NCBI RefSeq assembly: GCF_019748715.1
Contig: NZ_JACLBZ010000007.1
Span: 1-64,000, forward strand
Reading direction: 5' to 3'
Length of the DNA: 64,000 bases
Origin: Sporosarcina aquimarina
GTDB taxonomy: Bacteria; Bacillota; Bacilli; Bacillales_A; Planococcaceae
In this document: positions 35,363-43,397 of the stretch, piece after piece
Numbering within the stretch: the first letter of the stretch is position 1
Layout: each line of letters opens with the position of its first letter
Notes under the pieces: generated by a model
What the model saw: only the letters and a program-made list of their open reading frames with translations
Databases searched by the model: none
Told to the model about the DNA's origin: nothing
Position numbers and translations under genes: made by a program

Positions 35363-35743
35363 ATGGGATACAGAAAACTTGGACGCACAAGTTCACAACG
35401 TAAAGCAATGCTACGCGACCTTACGACAGATTTAATCGTCCATGAGCGCATCCAAACAACTGAAGCGCGTGCGAAAGAATTGCGTTCAGTAGTAGAAAAG
35501 ATGATTACTCTTGGTAAACGTGGAGATCTACATGCACGTCGTCAAGCTGCTGAATATATTCGTCGTGAAACGGTGACTGTTGAAAATGAAGAGGGCGAAG
35601 AAGCAACAGTGTTTGCACTTCAAAAACTCTTTGATACAGTGGCACCTCGTTATGCAGATCGCCAAGGCGGTTATACACGTATAATGAAAATGGGCCCTCG
35701 CCGCGGCGATGGTGCACCAGTAGTTATTATTGAATTGGTGTAA
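35363..35743 (+). CDS. rplQ: 50S ribosomal protein L17
   Basis: Tunnel-exit protein, 126 residues: [20 protein letters not shown], ending [22 protein letters not shown] precedes the ATG. Last gene of the long ribosomal cluster. Confidence 0.98.
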   Translation: MGYRKLGRTSSQRKAMLRDLTTDLIVHERIQTTEARAKELRSVVEKMITLGKRGDLHARRQAAEYIRRETVTVENEEGEEATVFALQKLFDTVAPRYADRQGGYTRIMKMGPRRGDGAPVVIIELV

Positions 35744-35757
35744 TTCCATACACTTTG

Positions 35758-35793
35758 AGGGTGTGTCTGTCACGCACAGCCACACCCTTTTAT
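35758..35793 (+). terminator. Terminator after rplQ
   Basis: AGGGTGTG (35758-35765) and CACACCCT (35781-35788) with a short T-run (TTTTA). Confidence 0.85.
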
Positions 35794-35868
35794 CTTAATC
35801 TGGATTAAGCTTTTGGCTGATATTACAGATTGGAACACATATTAGATTTATACGACTTAAAAGCTGAG

Positions 35869-35993
35869 TGTTATGATCAGCGAGCAATCGACTGGTCTAG
35901 CTCTACGTACCTCATCTGAGATGTCGGCATGAGCACCCGGCATTTACGTTATGAAAAGGCGCATTCCTTAGATGAGGTACGCGCTTTTTTTTT
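35869..35993 (+). promoter_or_regulatory. Extended -10 promoter and structured leader of the ecf operon
   Basis: TG-T-TATGAT (35869-35877) is an extended -10. The transcript would contain a 12-bp stem (35906-35917 with 35970-35981) enclosing a hairpin ATGTCGG/CCGGCAT (35921-35943), then nine T residues (35985-35993). AAAAGGCGC (from 35954) can instead pair with GCGCTTTT, which is incompatible with the long stem. This terminator-plus-alternative design resembles a riboswitch or attenuator. I do not recognise it as a known class. Confidence 0.55.
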
Positions 35994-36035
35994 ATACATA
36001 AGAATGGCATACACATAGCAAAAGGAGGAATCCGA

Positions 36036-36893
36036 ATGAAGGAAATTGCATCGATGCATCATGTTACGTTTTCATATGACACGGAAGAGGAAGGGTCTTC
36101 GCTTATTTCAAATAAGGCGTTGGATGATGTGTCCTTCACTTTGTATGAAGGGCAGTGGCTGGCAATTGTAGGTCATAATGGTTCTGGTAAATCTACGTTG
36201 GCTAAACTGCTGATCGGTTTAATGTTTCCTTCGTCAGGTGAAGTAAACCTCTTTTTGGAGTCGCTATCTGAGGAGAATTTATGGGAAATGCGTTCAAAGA
36301 TGGGGATTGTTTTTCAAAATCCCGATAACCAATTCGTTGGTTCAACAGTGCAGGATGATGTGGCGTTTGCCTTGGAAAACAACGGCGTACCTCACGAGAT
36401 GATGGTGAAACGAGTGCATGAAGCGCTCGAGCAAGTGAAGATGACGGATTATGTCAATCATGAGCCACATCATCTATCTGGCGGGCAAAAGCAGCGTGTG
36501 GCCATTGCAGGCGCGTTGGCATTGCAGCCGGAGCTGTTGATTTTGGACGAGGCGACTTCCATGCTCGACCCTCAAGGTAGAGAAGAAGTTATTGAGATTG
36601 TAAAGAAACTACGCACGGAAATTGGTTTGACAGTTGTATCGATCACGCACGACTTAGAAGAAGTTTTGCTTGCGGATCGGGTTCTTGTGATGAATGAAGG
36701 GAAAGTACTCATGACAGGGACACCACATGAAATATTCCAGCAAGGGACTGAATTGGAGTCAATCGGGCTCGACTTGCCGTTTGCGCTGCGTGTTTCGGAA
36801 CTATTAAGAGATACGGGTGTCGAGTTGCAGGGTAACCATATGACAGAAGAAGAGTTGGTGAATGAATTGTGGACATTTCACTTCAGCAAGTAG
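36036..36893 (+). CDS. ecfA1: ECF transporter ATPase A1
   Basis: ATPase of the energy-coupling-factor module that powers several vitamin-binding S subunits. Walker A GHNGSGKST (about residues 47-55), Q-loop VFQNPDNQFVG, signature LSGGQKQRVAIAGAL and Walker B LLILDEATSMLD are all intact. It has 285 residues; AAAGGAGG precedes the ATG. It overlaps ecfA2 by 25 bases. Paired A1-A2-T genes after rplQ are the Bacillus arrangement. Confidence 0.96.
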   Translation: MKEIASMHHVTFSYDTEEEGSSLISNKALDDVSFTLYEGQWLAIVGHNGSGKSTLAKLLIGLMFPSSGEVNLFLESLSEENLWEMRSKMGIVFQNPDNQFVGSTVQDDVAFALENNGVPHEMMVKRVHEALEQVKMTDYVNHEPHHLSGGQKQRVAIAGALALQPELLILDEATSMLDPQGREEVIEIVKKLRTEIGLTVVSITHDLEEVLLADRVLVMNEGKVLMTGTPHEIFQQGTELESIGLDLPFALRVSELLRDTGVELQGNHMTEEELVNELWTFHFSK

Positions 36894-37744
36894 GTTATTT
36901 ATATGCGAAGGATTCCCCATTTGAGAAGCGCGCATTGCAAAATGTTACAGCCGCTATTCCATCGGGATCTTATACTTCGATCATCGGGCATACAGGTTCG
37001 GGAAAATCGACACTTCTCCTTCATTTGAATGGCCTTCTAAAACCATCGGAAGGCGTCGTTAAAATTGGAGATACGATGATTACATCTCAAACAAAGGGAA
37101 AGCAACTAAAGGATATTCGTCATCGAGTCGGTATTGTATTCCAGTTTCCTGAGCATCAGTTGTTTGAAGAAACAGTTGAAAAAGATATTATGTTTGGACC
37201 ACTCAATTTCGGTGTTCCTAAAGAAATTGCTCGTGATCGGGCGCATGAATTGGTGAAATTGTTGGGATTGCCTGAGGATGTCCTGCAGAAGTCTCCTTTT
37301 GAGCTGTCAGGCGGCCAAATGCGGCGTGTTGCGATTGCCGGGGTATTGGCATTCAAGCCATCGATACTCGTGCTAGATGAACCGACAGCAGGCTTAGACC
37401 CAAGGGGTCGTAAAGAAATCATGGAACTGTTTCATAGGTTGCATGAAACGGAAAATCTGACGACGATATTAGTGACGCATAGTATGGAAGACGCGGCACG
37501 CTATAGTGATCGGATTCTTGTCATGCATGAGGGTACATCGGTCATGGAAGGACCACCCGAAGAGATATTCGAGCAGGAGGAACAGCTACATTCATATAGG
37601 CTTGGTATTCCTCGTTCCGTTCATTTCCAGAGAAAAGTGGAAAATATGATTGGTCAACGCTTTGGACGTATAGCTTTGACGGAAGAGATGCTAGCGCAGG
37701 AGCTGTCTGTTGCTATCGAAAGGAAGGGAGAGCGGCCATGTTAG
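36869..37744 (+). CDS. ecfA2: ECF transporter ATPase A2
   Basis: Second ATPase, forming an asymmetric pair with ecfA1. Walker A GHTGSGKST, VFQFPEHQLFEETV, signature LSGGQMRRVAIAGVL and Walker B ILVLDEPTAGLD. It has 291 residues from GTG 36869 (MDISLQQVGYLY), inside the end of ecfA1. Its own end overlaps ecfT by seven bases. Confidence 0.95.
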   Translation: MDISLQQVGYLYAKDSPFEKRALQNVTAAIPSGSYTSIIGHTGSGKSTLLLHLNGLLKPSEGVVKIGDTMITSQTKGKQLKDIRHRVGIVFQFPEHQLFEETVEKDIMFGPLNFGVPKEIARDRAHELVKLLGLPEDVLQKSPFELSGGQMRRVAIAGVLAFKPSILVLDEPTAGLDPRGRKEIMELFHRLHETENLTTILVTHSMEDAARYSDRILVMHEGTSVMEGPPEEIFEQEEQLHSYRLGIPRSVHFQRKVENMIGQRFGRIALTEEMLAQELSVAIERKGERPC

Positions 37745-38535
37745 AAAAAATGATCATTGGCCGTTATATTCCAGGAAATTCGATCGTCCACCGAATGGAC
37801 CCGCGTTCGAAACTGCTTTTTGTCTTTCTATTCATCATTGCTGTATTTCTTGCAAATAATGTTGCATCTTATGCAGTATTGCTTGGCTTTACAGTATTCG
37901 TTATAGCTTTAGCAAGGATACGTCCGTACTTTTTGGTCAATGGCTTAAAACCGGTCATCTTTTTGATTGCTTTCACGCTTTTACTGCATTTATTCTTTAC
38001 ACGCGAAGGCGCCATCCTATTTGAATGGAAGTTCATCAAAATTTATGAAGAAGGTTTGCGAATGGGGATTTTTATTTCTATCCGTTTTTTGGTGTTAGTT
38101 TTAATCACTACGATACTGACACTGACTACTTCTCCAATATCGATTACCGATGGATTGGAAACGCTACTGAATCCCTTCAAGAAGCTGAAGCTACCTGTGC
38201 ATGAATTAGCTTTGATGATGTCAATCTCCTTGCGTTTCATTCCGACATTAATGGATGAGACAGATAAAATCTTAAAAGCCCAATTGGCAAGAGGGTCTGA
38301 TTTGAGTACTGGCTCGATAAAAGAACGGGTGCAGGCAGTCATCCCATTGCTGGTACCATTGTTTGTCAGTGCGTTCAAACGTGCAGAGGATTTAGCGGTC
38401 GCTATGGAAGTGCGCGGTTATCGTGGAGGCGAAGGACGGACAAGATTTCGTCAGCTGTCCTGGCAAACGAGGGATACCGGTGTCCTGATTGCGTTTGTTA
38501 TATTAGTGGCCGTGTTGGCTTGGGTAAGGAAGTGA
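37738..38535 (+). CDS. ecfT: ECF transporter transmembrane protein T
   Basis: Integral membrane scaffold, 265 residues with several spans (about residues 28-130 and a final span at 244-262). The coupling-helix motifs KAQLARGSD (near 182) and AMEVRGYRGG (near 222) transmit ATPase movement to S subunits. No S subunit is encoded here, so the module probably serves partners elsewhere. Confidence 0.95.
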   Translation: MLEKMIIGRYIPGNSIVHRMDPRSKLLFVFLFIIAVFLANNVASYAVLLGFTVFVIALARIRPYFLVNGLKPVIFLIAFTLLLHLFFTREGAILFEWKFIKIYEEGLRMGIFISIRFLVLVLITTILTLTTSPISITDGLETLLNPFKKLKLPVHELALMMSISLRFIPTLMDETDKILKAQLARGSDLSTGSIKERVQAVIPLLVPLFVSAFKRAEDLAVAMEVRGYRGGEGRTRFRQLSWQTRDTGVLIAFVILVAVLAWVRK

Positions 38536-38540
38536 ATAGA

Positions 38541-39278
38541 ATGAAACGGATGAAAGCAACGATTGCATATGACGGCACGAATTTTGCAGGCTATCAATCT
38601 CAGCCGAATATGCGAACAGTGCAATCCGAAATTGACAAAGCGTTAGTCAAGTTGCATAAAGATTCCTCGGTTTACTCTGTAGCAAGCGGACGAACTGATG
38701 CGGGCGTCCATGCGCTCGGGCAAGTCATTCATTTTGATACACCACTGGACTTAGCAGATCGTTGGAAGATGGCTCTAAATGTATTGTTGCCGAAAGATGT
38801 GCGGGTAGTTGAAGTAGAAGAAGTGGCTGTTGATTTTCACGCGCGTTATGGAGCGACAGGTAAGACCTATGTGTACAGATGGTCTTACAGTGAAGTGCAA
38901 AGCCCATTTGAACGGAATTTCGCAGTCCATTTAGGCAGATGGAATCCCAATGTAGAACGGATGCAAGAAGGAGCTCAGCATTTAATCGGGACTCACGATT
39001 TCACGAGCTTCTGTTCAGCGAAGACAGCTACAACAAACAAAGTCCGAACCATTCGGAAATTGTCGCTCGAGCGGCAAGGGGATCATCTTGTACTTGAAGT
39101 GGAAGGTGATGGGTTTCTTTACAATATGGTGCGTACAATTGCGGGTGTTTTGCTGGCGGTGGGCATTGGTTGGGACGAGCCTGAAGACGTCAGGAAAATA
39201 CGTGACGCAAAAGATCGGAAAATGGCCGGAAAAACAGCGCCGGCACACGGTTTGTACCTTATGGAAGTGACCTATTGA
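38541..39278 (+). CDS. truA: tRNA pseudouridine(38-40) synthase TruA
   Basis: Modifies the anticodon arm. It has 245 residues, with the catalytic Asp in ASGRTDAGVHALGQVIHF and TGKTYVYRW downstream. AAGGAAGTG (38525-38533) fits ATG 38541; the frame from 38520 overlaps ecfT and lacks this spacing. Its last position in the ecf operon is standard. Confidence 0.96.
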   Translation: MKRMKATIAYDGTNFAGYQSQPNMRTVQSEIDKALVKLHKDSSVYSVASGRTDAGVHALGQVIHFDTPLDLADRWKMALNVLLPKDVRVVEVEEVAVDFHARYGATGKTYVYRWSYSEVQSPFERNFAVHLGRWNPNVERMQEGAQHLIGTHDFTSFCSAKTATTNKVRTIRKLSLERQGDHLVLEVEGDGFLYNMVRTIAGVLLAVGIGWDEPEDVRKIRDAKDRKMAGKTAPAHGLYLMEVTY

Positions 39279-39298
39279 GCTCATGGCAACTAATCCTG

Positions 39299-39316
39299 GC
39301 GTTTTCATAAAAACGC
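39299..39316 (+). other. Short hairpin after truA
   Basis: GCGTTTT (39299-39305) and AAAACGC (39310-39316) form a 7-bp stem directly abutting the rplM -35 box. It may act as a weak bidirectional terminator, because the arms themselves supply T and A tracts. Confidence 0.55.
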
Positions 39317-39345
39317 TTGACTTTAATTGGATTTCAGGTTAACAT
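39317..39345 (+). promoter_or_regulatory. Promoter of rplM-rpsI
   Basis: TTGACT (39317-39322), 17 bases, TAACAT (39340-39345). The leader of about 100 bases to rplM occupies the position of the L13 leader RNA known in Firmicutes; I cannot confirm its fold by eye. Confidence 0.65.
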
Positions 39346-39451
39346 GATAAATGGTATTTCAATAACCCCACAATAAGCCCCGGAAAGTTTATTTGTGTTT
39401 AGGGATAGAGAAAACAACGGAACAGATTGATATTTTTAGGAGGATTACACT

Positions 39452-39889
39452 ATGCGTACAACATTCATGGCTAAAGGTCACGAAGTAGAACGTAAATGGC
39501 TTGTTGTCGACGCTGAAGGACAAACGCTTGGACGTCTTGCTTCAGAAGTTGCATCACTTTTACGTGGTAAACATAAACCAACGTTCACACCACATGTTGA
39601 TACAGGTGACCATGTCATCATCATCAATGCAGAGAAAATCGAATTAACAGGTAACAAATTGAAAGATAAAATTTACTACCGTCACTCAGGATATACAGGC
39701 AGCATCAAGCAGCGTACAGCTCTTGAAATGCGTACAAACTATCCTGTTAAAATGCTTGAACTTGCGATCAAAGGAATGCTTCCAAAAGGTCCTCTAGGTC
39801 GTCAAACAATCAAGAAACTACACGTATACGCTGGAGCAGAACATCAGCATGCAGCACAAAAACCAGAAGCATATGAGCTTCGCGGATAA
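39452..39889 (+). CDS. rplM: 50S ribosomal protein L13
   Basis: Early assembly protein, 145 residues, [20 protein letters not shown], with [26 protein letters not shown] precedes ATG 39452. Cotranscribed with rpsI. Confidence 0.98.
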   Translation: MRTTFMAKGHEVERKWLVVDAEGQTLGRLASEVASLLRGKHKPTFTPHVDTGDHVIIINAEKIELTGNKLKDKIYYRHSGYTGSIKQRTALEMRTNYPVKMLELAIKGMLPKGPLGRQTIKKLHVYAGAEHQHAAQKPEAYELRG

Positions 39890-39908
39890 TTAAGAGGAGG
39901 AAACACAC

Positions 39909-40301
39909 TTGGCACAAGTACAATATATCGGCACTGGCCGTCGTAAAAGTTCAGTAGCTCGTGTACGTCTAGTTCCCGGCGAAGGCAAAATCGTCGTTAA
40001 CAATCGTGACGTAGAAGACTACGTACCATTCGAAACACTTCGTGAAATCATCAAACAACCATTAAATGTAACTGAAACACTTGGAAGCTACGATATCCAT
40101 GTGAACGTTCACGGTGGTGGCTACACAGGTCAAGCAGGCGCAATCCGTCACGGCGTTGCACGTGCATTGCTTACTGTAGACCCTGATTTCCGTCCAGCAC
40201 TTAAATCTGCAGGACTTCTAACGCGTGACCCACGTATGAAAGAACGTAAAAAATACGGTCTTCGTGGCGCTCGTCGTGCACCTCAGTTCTCAAAACGTTA
40301 A
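39909..40301 (+). CDS. rpsI: 30S ribosomal protein S9
   Basis: Head protein whose C-terminal tail (APQFSKR) reaches the P-site tRNA. It has 130 residues and starts at TTG 39909 after AGAGGAGG. Its final 98 bases are repeated in decayed form at 50011-50108, so this gene end appears to have served as an integration site for the island that follows. Confidence 0.98.
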   Translation: MAQVQYIGTGRRKSSVARVRLVPGEGKIVVNNRDVEDYVPFETLREIIKQPLNVTETLGSYDIHVNVHGGGYTGQAGAIRHGVARALLTVDPDFRPALKSAGLLTRDPRMKERKKYGLRGARRAPQFSKR

Positions 40302-40322
40302 TATTATATCAACTTAACTTCC

Positions 40323-40356
40323 AAAGGCTATCTCATCTTAACGAGATAGCCTTTTT
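40323..40356 (+). terminator. Terminator of rplM-rpsI
   Basis: GGCTATCTC (40326-40334) and GAGATAGCC (40343-40351), A residues upstream and five T residues after. Confidence 0.92.
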
Positions 40357-40390
40357 GTTGAGTTTAGTTACGGATAATTTAATAAGTGTG

Positions 40391-40415
40391 TGTTATGATG
40401 GAAATTAACTTACCA
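40391..40415 (+). promoter_or_regulatory. Promoter and candidate operator of the island regulator gene
   Basis: TG-T-TATGAT (40391-40399) is an extended -10. Right at the expected start of transcription lies AACTTACCA (40407-40415), the reverse complement of TGGTAAGTT found at the other two island promoters. This would fit autorepression. A second weak -10, TATACT, lies near 40562. The rest of the 295-base gap is AT-rich and shows nothing else. Confidence 0.5.
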
Positions 40416-40596
40416 TTTTAGCTTTACCCTACACTATAAATGACTCCTTTTAATTTGACGAGAATAAAAATATTTCCTAAAAACTTTATAACTGTATTAC
40501 TTAGTTATGAAGTCCCTTAGTGGTTAATTTCATAAATGATTTTTGAAAATCCAATTATTTTACTATACTACAAAATAATAGTTAGCAGGTGATACA

Positions 40597-41388
40597 TTGT
40601 TCTACGATAAGCTCCTAACCATATCAGAAGCAGCAAAAATTTTAGGAATATCAACAAGTACATTAAGAAGGCTTGAGAAAGAAAATGGTGTTGTCGAAGG
40701 TTATGGACTTAAAGTAATTTATACTCCTGGGGGACAGAGAAGATACTTACTGGACGAAATTCAACAACTTTATACCAGCCAAGGATTTTCTGGAAAAGTA
40801 GGCTTCGGTATAAAGCCGGCTTTATTGGTTAGAGATTTCACAACTGCCTTCTTTGAGCCACACTCACTATTTTCAATTTCGGTAAATGATCAGGTTTCTT
40901 CAACAATAGAATTAATAGAAGCTGCGAAAGAAAGTAATATTCCTGTGATTTTTAGTAAAACCGTCTATAAGCCCGAGGAGGAAATATCAAAGTTATGGGG
41001 CAGTAAGTTTCCTTCGTTGGAAATATTGAAAGTAGAAAGCCCATGGGTAATACCCCTTCCTGAAATAAGCAAATACAATTTTGATATGATAAATGAAACG
41101 CCGTATATAACAGACTTTCACAACTCTTCACTTAACAGCTTTTTGAAGGATAGGGAAATTGATACGATTGTTTTGGCGGGAGTTACGACCAGTGGTAGTG
41201 TAAGAGCAAATGCTGTGGAAGGTCTTCAACAGGGATATAAAATGATAGTGGCCAAGGAAGCGGTAGGAGACAGGAATAAATCAATTCACACATCTGCTTT
41301 AATTGACTTAAATGCCAGATATGCTGACGTAAAAAATGTAAAAGATATACTAACTTATTATAAGTCTATTAACACTAAACAATATTAA
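40597..41388 (+). CDS. MerR-type HTH regulator with inactive isochorismatase-fold sensor domain
   Basis: 263 residues from TTG 40597 (AGGTG six bases upstream). Residues 6-60 are a MerR/excisionase-type helix-turn-helix (TISEAAKILGISTSTLRRLE, then a YTPGGQRRYL wing). Residues 70-260 are an isochorismatase-like domain clearly related to the NicF of the same island: both share TTSG, AVGDR and YADVK in register. Of the catalytic triad, Asp80 is kept, but the Lys position is Thr168 and the nucleophile Cys is Ser201 (TTSGSVRANA versus TTSGCIRATA in NicF). It should therefore bind but not hydrolyse an amide-type ligand. I infer a one-component regulator of the transporter and nic genes; the ligand is unknown. 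Confidence 0.8.
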   Translation: MFYDKLLTISEAAKILGISTSTLRRLEKENGVVEGYGLKVIYTPGGQRRYLLDEIQQLYTSQGFSGKVGFGIKPALLVRDFTTAFFEPHSLFSISVNDQVSSTIELIEAAKESNIPVIFSKTVYKPEEEISKLWGSKFPSLEILKVESPWVIPLPEISKYNFDMINETPYITDFHNSSLNSFLKDREIDTIVLAGVTTSGSVRANAVEGLQQGYKMIVAKEAVGDRNKSIHTSALIDLNARYADVKNVKDILTYYKSINTKQY

Positions 41389-41390
41389 AT

Positions 41391-41441
41391 AAGGATCAGT
41401 CTACGGAATTATTGTCCATATTTCCAAGACGGGTCCTTTTT
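41391..41441 (+). terminator. Terminator after the regulator gene
   Basis: AAGGA (41391-41395) and TCCTT (41434-41438) close an imperfect hairpin with inner GTC/GAC and GGAA/TTCC pairs and a T-run. Internal loops make it weaker than the other terminators here. Confidence 0.65.
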
Positions 41442-41577
41442 CTATGTTTAGTTTGCTATGCATTTATGCATTGAGGTCGAAAGATGCGAAAGCCAATTTA
41501 CCGTGTTAAATTTTTAATTATATTAGGAGTGATATTTCCAGAAGAAAAATGTTATCTGAAAGTTTTAAAAATTTATA

Positions 41578-41606
41578 TTGACAGTAATATGAAAACTCAT
41601 TAAACT
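41578..41606 (+). promoter_or_regulatory. Upstream promoter of the TRAP genes
   Basis: TTGACA (41578-41583), 17 bases, TAAACT (41601-41606). Confidence 0.55.
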
Positions 41607-41631
41607 AATAGATAAGAAGTTTTGTCAACTT

Positions 41632-41640
41632 TGGTAAGTT
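41632..41640 (+). promoter_or_regulatory. Candidate regulator-binding motif at dctP
   Basis: TGGTAAGTT, within the 12-base string TTGGTAAGTTTG (41631-41642) that recurs exactly before nicC. It overlaps the -35 box of the downstream promoter. A direct repeat AACTTTG (41627-41633 and 41646-41652) brackets it. Confidence 0.5.
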
Positions 41641-41685
41641 TGTATAACTTTGATTGGTTTATTATAATCCGTTTAAGCGCTTACA
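41640..41685 (+). promoter_or_regulatory. Downstream TRAP promoter with overlapping cre site
   Basis: TTGTAT (41640-41645), 17 bases, TATAAT (41663-41668). At 41672-41685 the minus strand reads TGTAAGCGCTTAAA, which fits the CcpA cre consensus TGWAANCGNTNWCA with one mismatch. Its place around the transcription start suggests carbon catabolite repression. Confidence 0.65.
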
Positions 41686-41796
41686 TTTCAGGATAAGAAA
41701 GGAGAGAAATTCTATACTACTATATTTAACCGTATTTGTATAACCGTATAATTATTGTAACCTTGTAAACAAATTTTAAGAAAAGGGGAGATTTTT

Positions 41797-42861
41797 ATGA
41801 AAAATGGTCTGAAGTACTTGGTAAATGGATTAGCAATTAGTTCGCTACTTTTGTTAGGTGCATGTAGTGAAGGAGGTGGCGGAAATACAGGAAAAGCAGC
41901 TACTAAAGATGAGAACAAAAAAGTAAACTTATCTGTTTCTACCTATCTTTCTGCGGGGCACGGACAGGTGACAGATGTTTTAGAACCGTTTTTTAATGAT
42001 GTTGAAAAAGAAACAGAAGGTAGAGTGACAGCTGAATATTACCCATCAAATGCGCTGGGTGCAGCAGATGCTCAGTATGATATGGCCGTAACTGGAGTGG
42101 CAGACTTTGTTCTTAGTAACCATGGGTATTCACCAGGGAAATTTCCATTAATGGGTATTGGAGACTTGCCATTTATGGGTAATTCTGCTGAAGATGCATC
42201 AACAGTTTTATGGAAGTTACAAGATCAGTTTCCTGAAATAGCAGAGGAACATGATGAAACAAAGATTGGTTGGATTTTTAAAACAGATACTTATCAGATC
42301 TTCACTTCTGACAAGCCCATTAGAACTCCAGAAGATCTAAAAGGACTGAGAATTAGAACGCCATCTCCGGCAGGCAATAGATTATTGGAGTTGGTAGGGG
42401 CCACGCCTGTTAATATGCCAATGGGAGATGTATATGAAGGTATGCAACGTGGAGTTATTGACGGTGCCCTAGCACCAGCATCAGTGATTGAGAATTTCCA
42501 ATTATCTGATGTGACGAATTACATTACAAAAGGAGATTTTTGGACACAAAGTTTTTATGCAGTATTTAACCCTACAACTTGGAATGATATTTCTACACAA
42601 GATCAAGAGAAAATTGAAAGTATGATTGGTGAACAAATGGCCATCAAAGCTGGACAAGTCTATGATGCTGATGGACAAGTTGGTTGGAAACGAGCTAAAG
42701 AAGATGGTGTAGAGATTATTGAGTTAAGTGCTGAGGAAATGGATGAATGGAAAGTTGCTCTAGAACCGATGGTCCAGGAGTGGATTGATGCTAACAAAAG
42801 TAAAGGACTTCCAGCTGAAGAAATTTACGAAACAGCAGTGAAACTACTTAGTGAGCAATAA
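41797..42861 (+). CDS. dctP: TRAP transporter substrate-binding lipoprotein DctP
   Basis: Extracytoplasmic solute receptor of a tripartite ATP-independent transporter, 354 residues. A lipoprotein signal (LLLLGAC, lipid-bearing Cys23) anchors it outside the membrane. The family core includes GLRIRTPSPAGNRLLELVGATPVNMPMGDVYEGMQRG with the conserved Arg that binds a substrate carboxylate, around residues 185-222. GGGGAG precedes the ATG. Followed by dctQ and dctM. Given its neighbours the ligand is probably 6-hydroxynicotinate or another pyridine carboxylate; this is inference. Confidence 0.92.
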   Translation: MKNGLKYLVNGLAISSLLLLGACSEGGGGNTGKAATKDENKKVNLSVSTYLSAGHGQVTDVLEPFFNDVEKETEGRVTAEYYPSNALGAADAQYDMAVTGVADFVLSNHGYSPGKFPLMGIGDLPFMGNSAEDASTVLWKLQDQFPEIAEEHDETKIGWIFKTDTYQIFTSDKPIRTPEDLKGLRIRTPSPAGNRLLELVGATPVNMPMGDVYEGMQRGVIDGALAPASVIENFQLSDVTNYITKGDFWTQSFYAVFNPTTWNDISTQDQEKIESMIGEQMAIKAGQVYDADGQVGWKRAKEDGVEIIELSAEEMDEWKVALEPMVQEWIDANKSKGLPAEEIYETAVKLLSEQ

Positions 42862-42893
42862 GCTGCAAAAAAAAATGAAAGGAGTGATTACAC

Positions 42894-43397
42894 TTGATAA
42901 GTATAATCACCCGCTTAGAGAGAATTATTGAATCGATCAATAAACTTGCATTCTATATAGCTTGCTTCTTAGTTTTCTGTTTAATGTTTTTGACTTTTAG
43001 TGATGTAACAGGTCGATATTTAATTCGACCTGTTACAGGTACATATGAGCTGACAGGTATATTTTTGTCACTCATAGTATTTTTAAGTTTGGGATATACT
43101 CAAATCAAAAAAGGTCATATTTCAATAGGTATTCTTGTTGAAAAATTTCCCCCAAGAATTCAGGCGATTATTGATGTAGTCACCTATATTGTAGTTTTGT
43201 TCACACTTATTTTAATGACACAACAAACATTTATTTACGCACAGAGAAGTATTAATAATGTAACAGGAGAACTAGGTATTCCCGTATATCTCTTTATCAT
43301 TATTGGAGGCATTGGCATACTTCTATTTGCCTTGGCCATATTAATAGATCTAATTAAAGCGATACAAAAGGTGGTGAGTAATAATTATGACATCTGA
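42894..43397 (+). CDS. dctQ: TRAP transporter small membrane subunit DctQ
   Basis: 167 residues with four predicted spans (about 17-40, 53-73, 93-113, 135-158) and the family-typical TFSDVTGRYLIRPVTGTYEL between spans one and two. TTG 42894 follows GAAAGGAGTG. It overlaps dctM by 11 bases. It links the receptor to the large subunit. Confidence 0.9.
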   Translation: MISIITRLERIIESINKLAFYIACFLVFCLMFLTFSDVTGRYLIRPVTGTYELTGIFLSLIVFLSLGYTQIKKGHISIGILVEKFPPRIQAIIDVVTYIVVLFTLILMTQQTFIYAQRSINNVTGELGIPVYLFIIIGGIGILLFALAILIDLIKAIQKVVSNNYDI

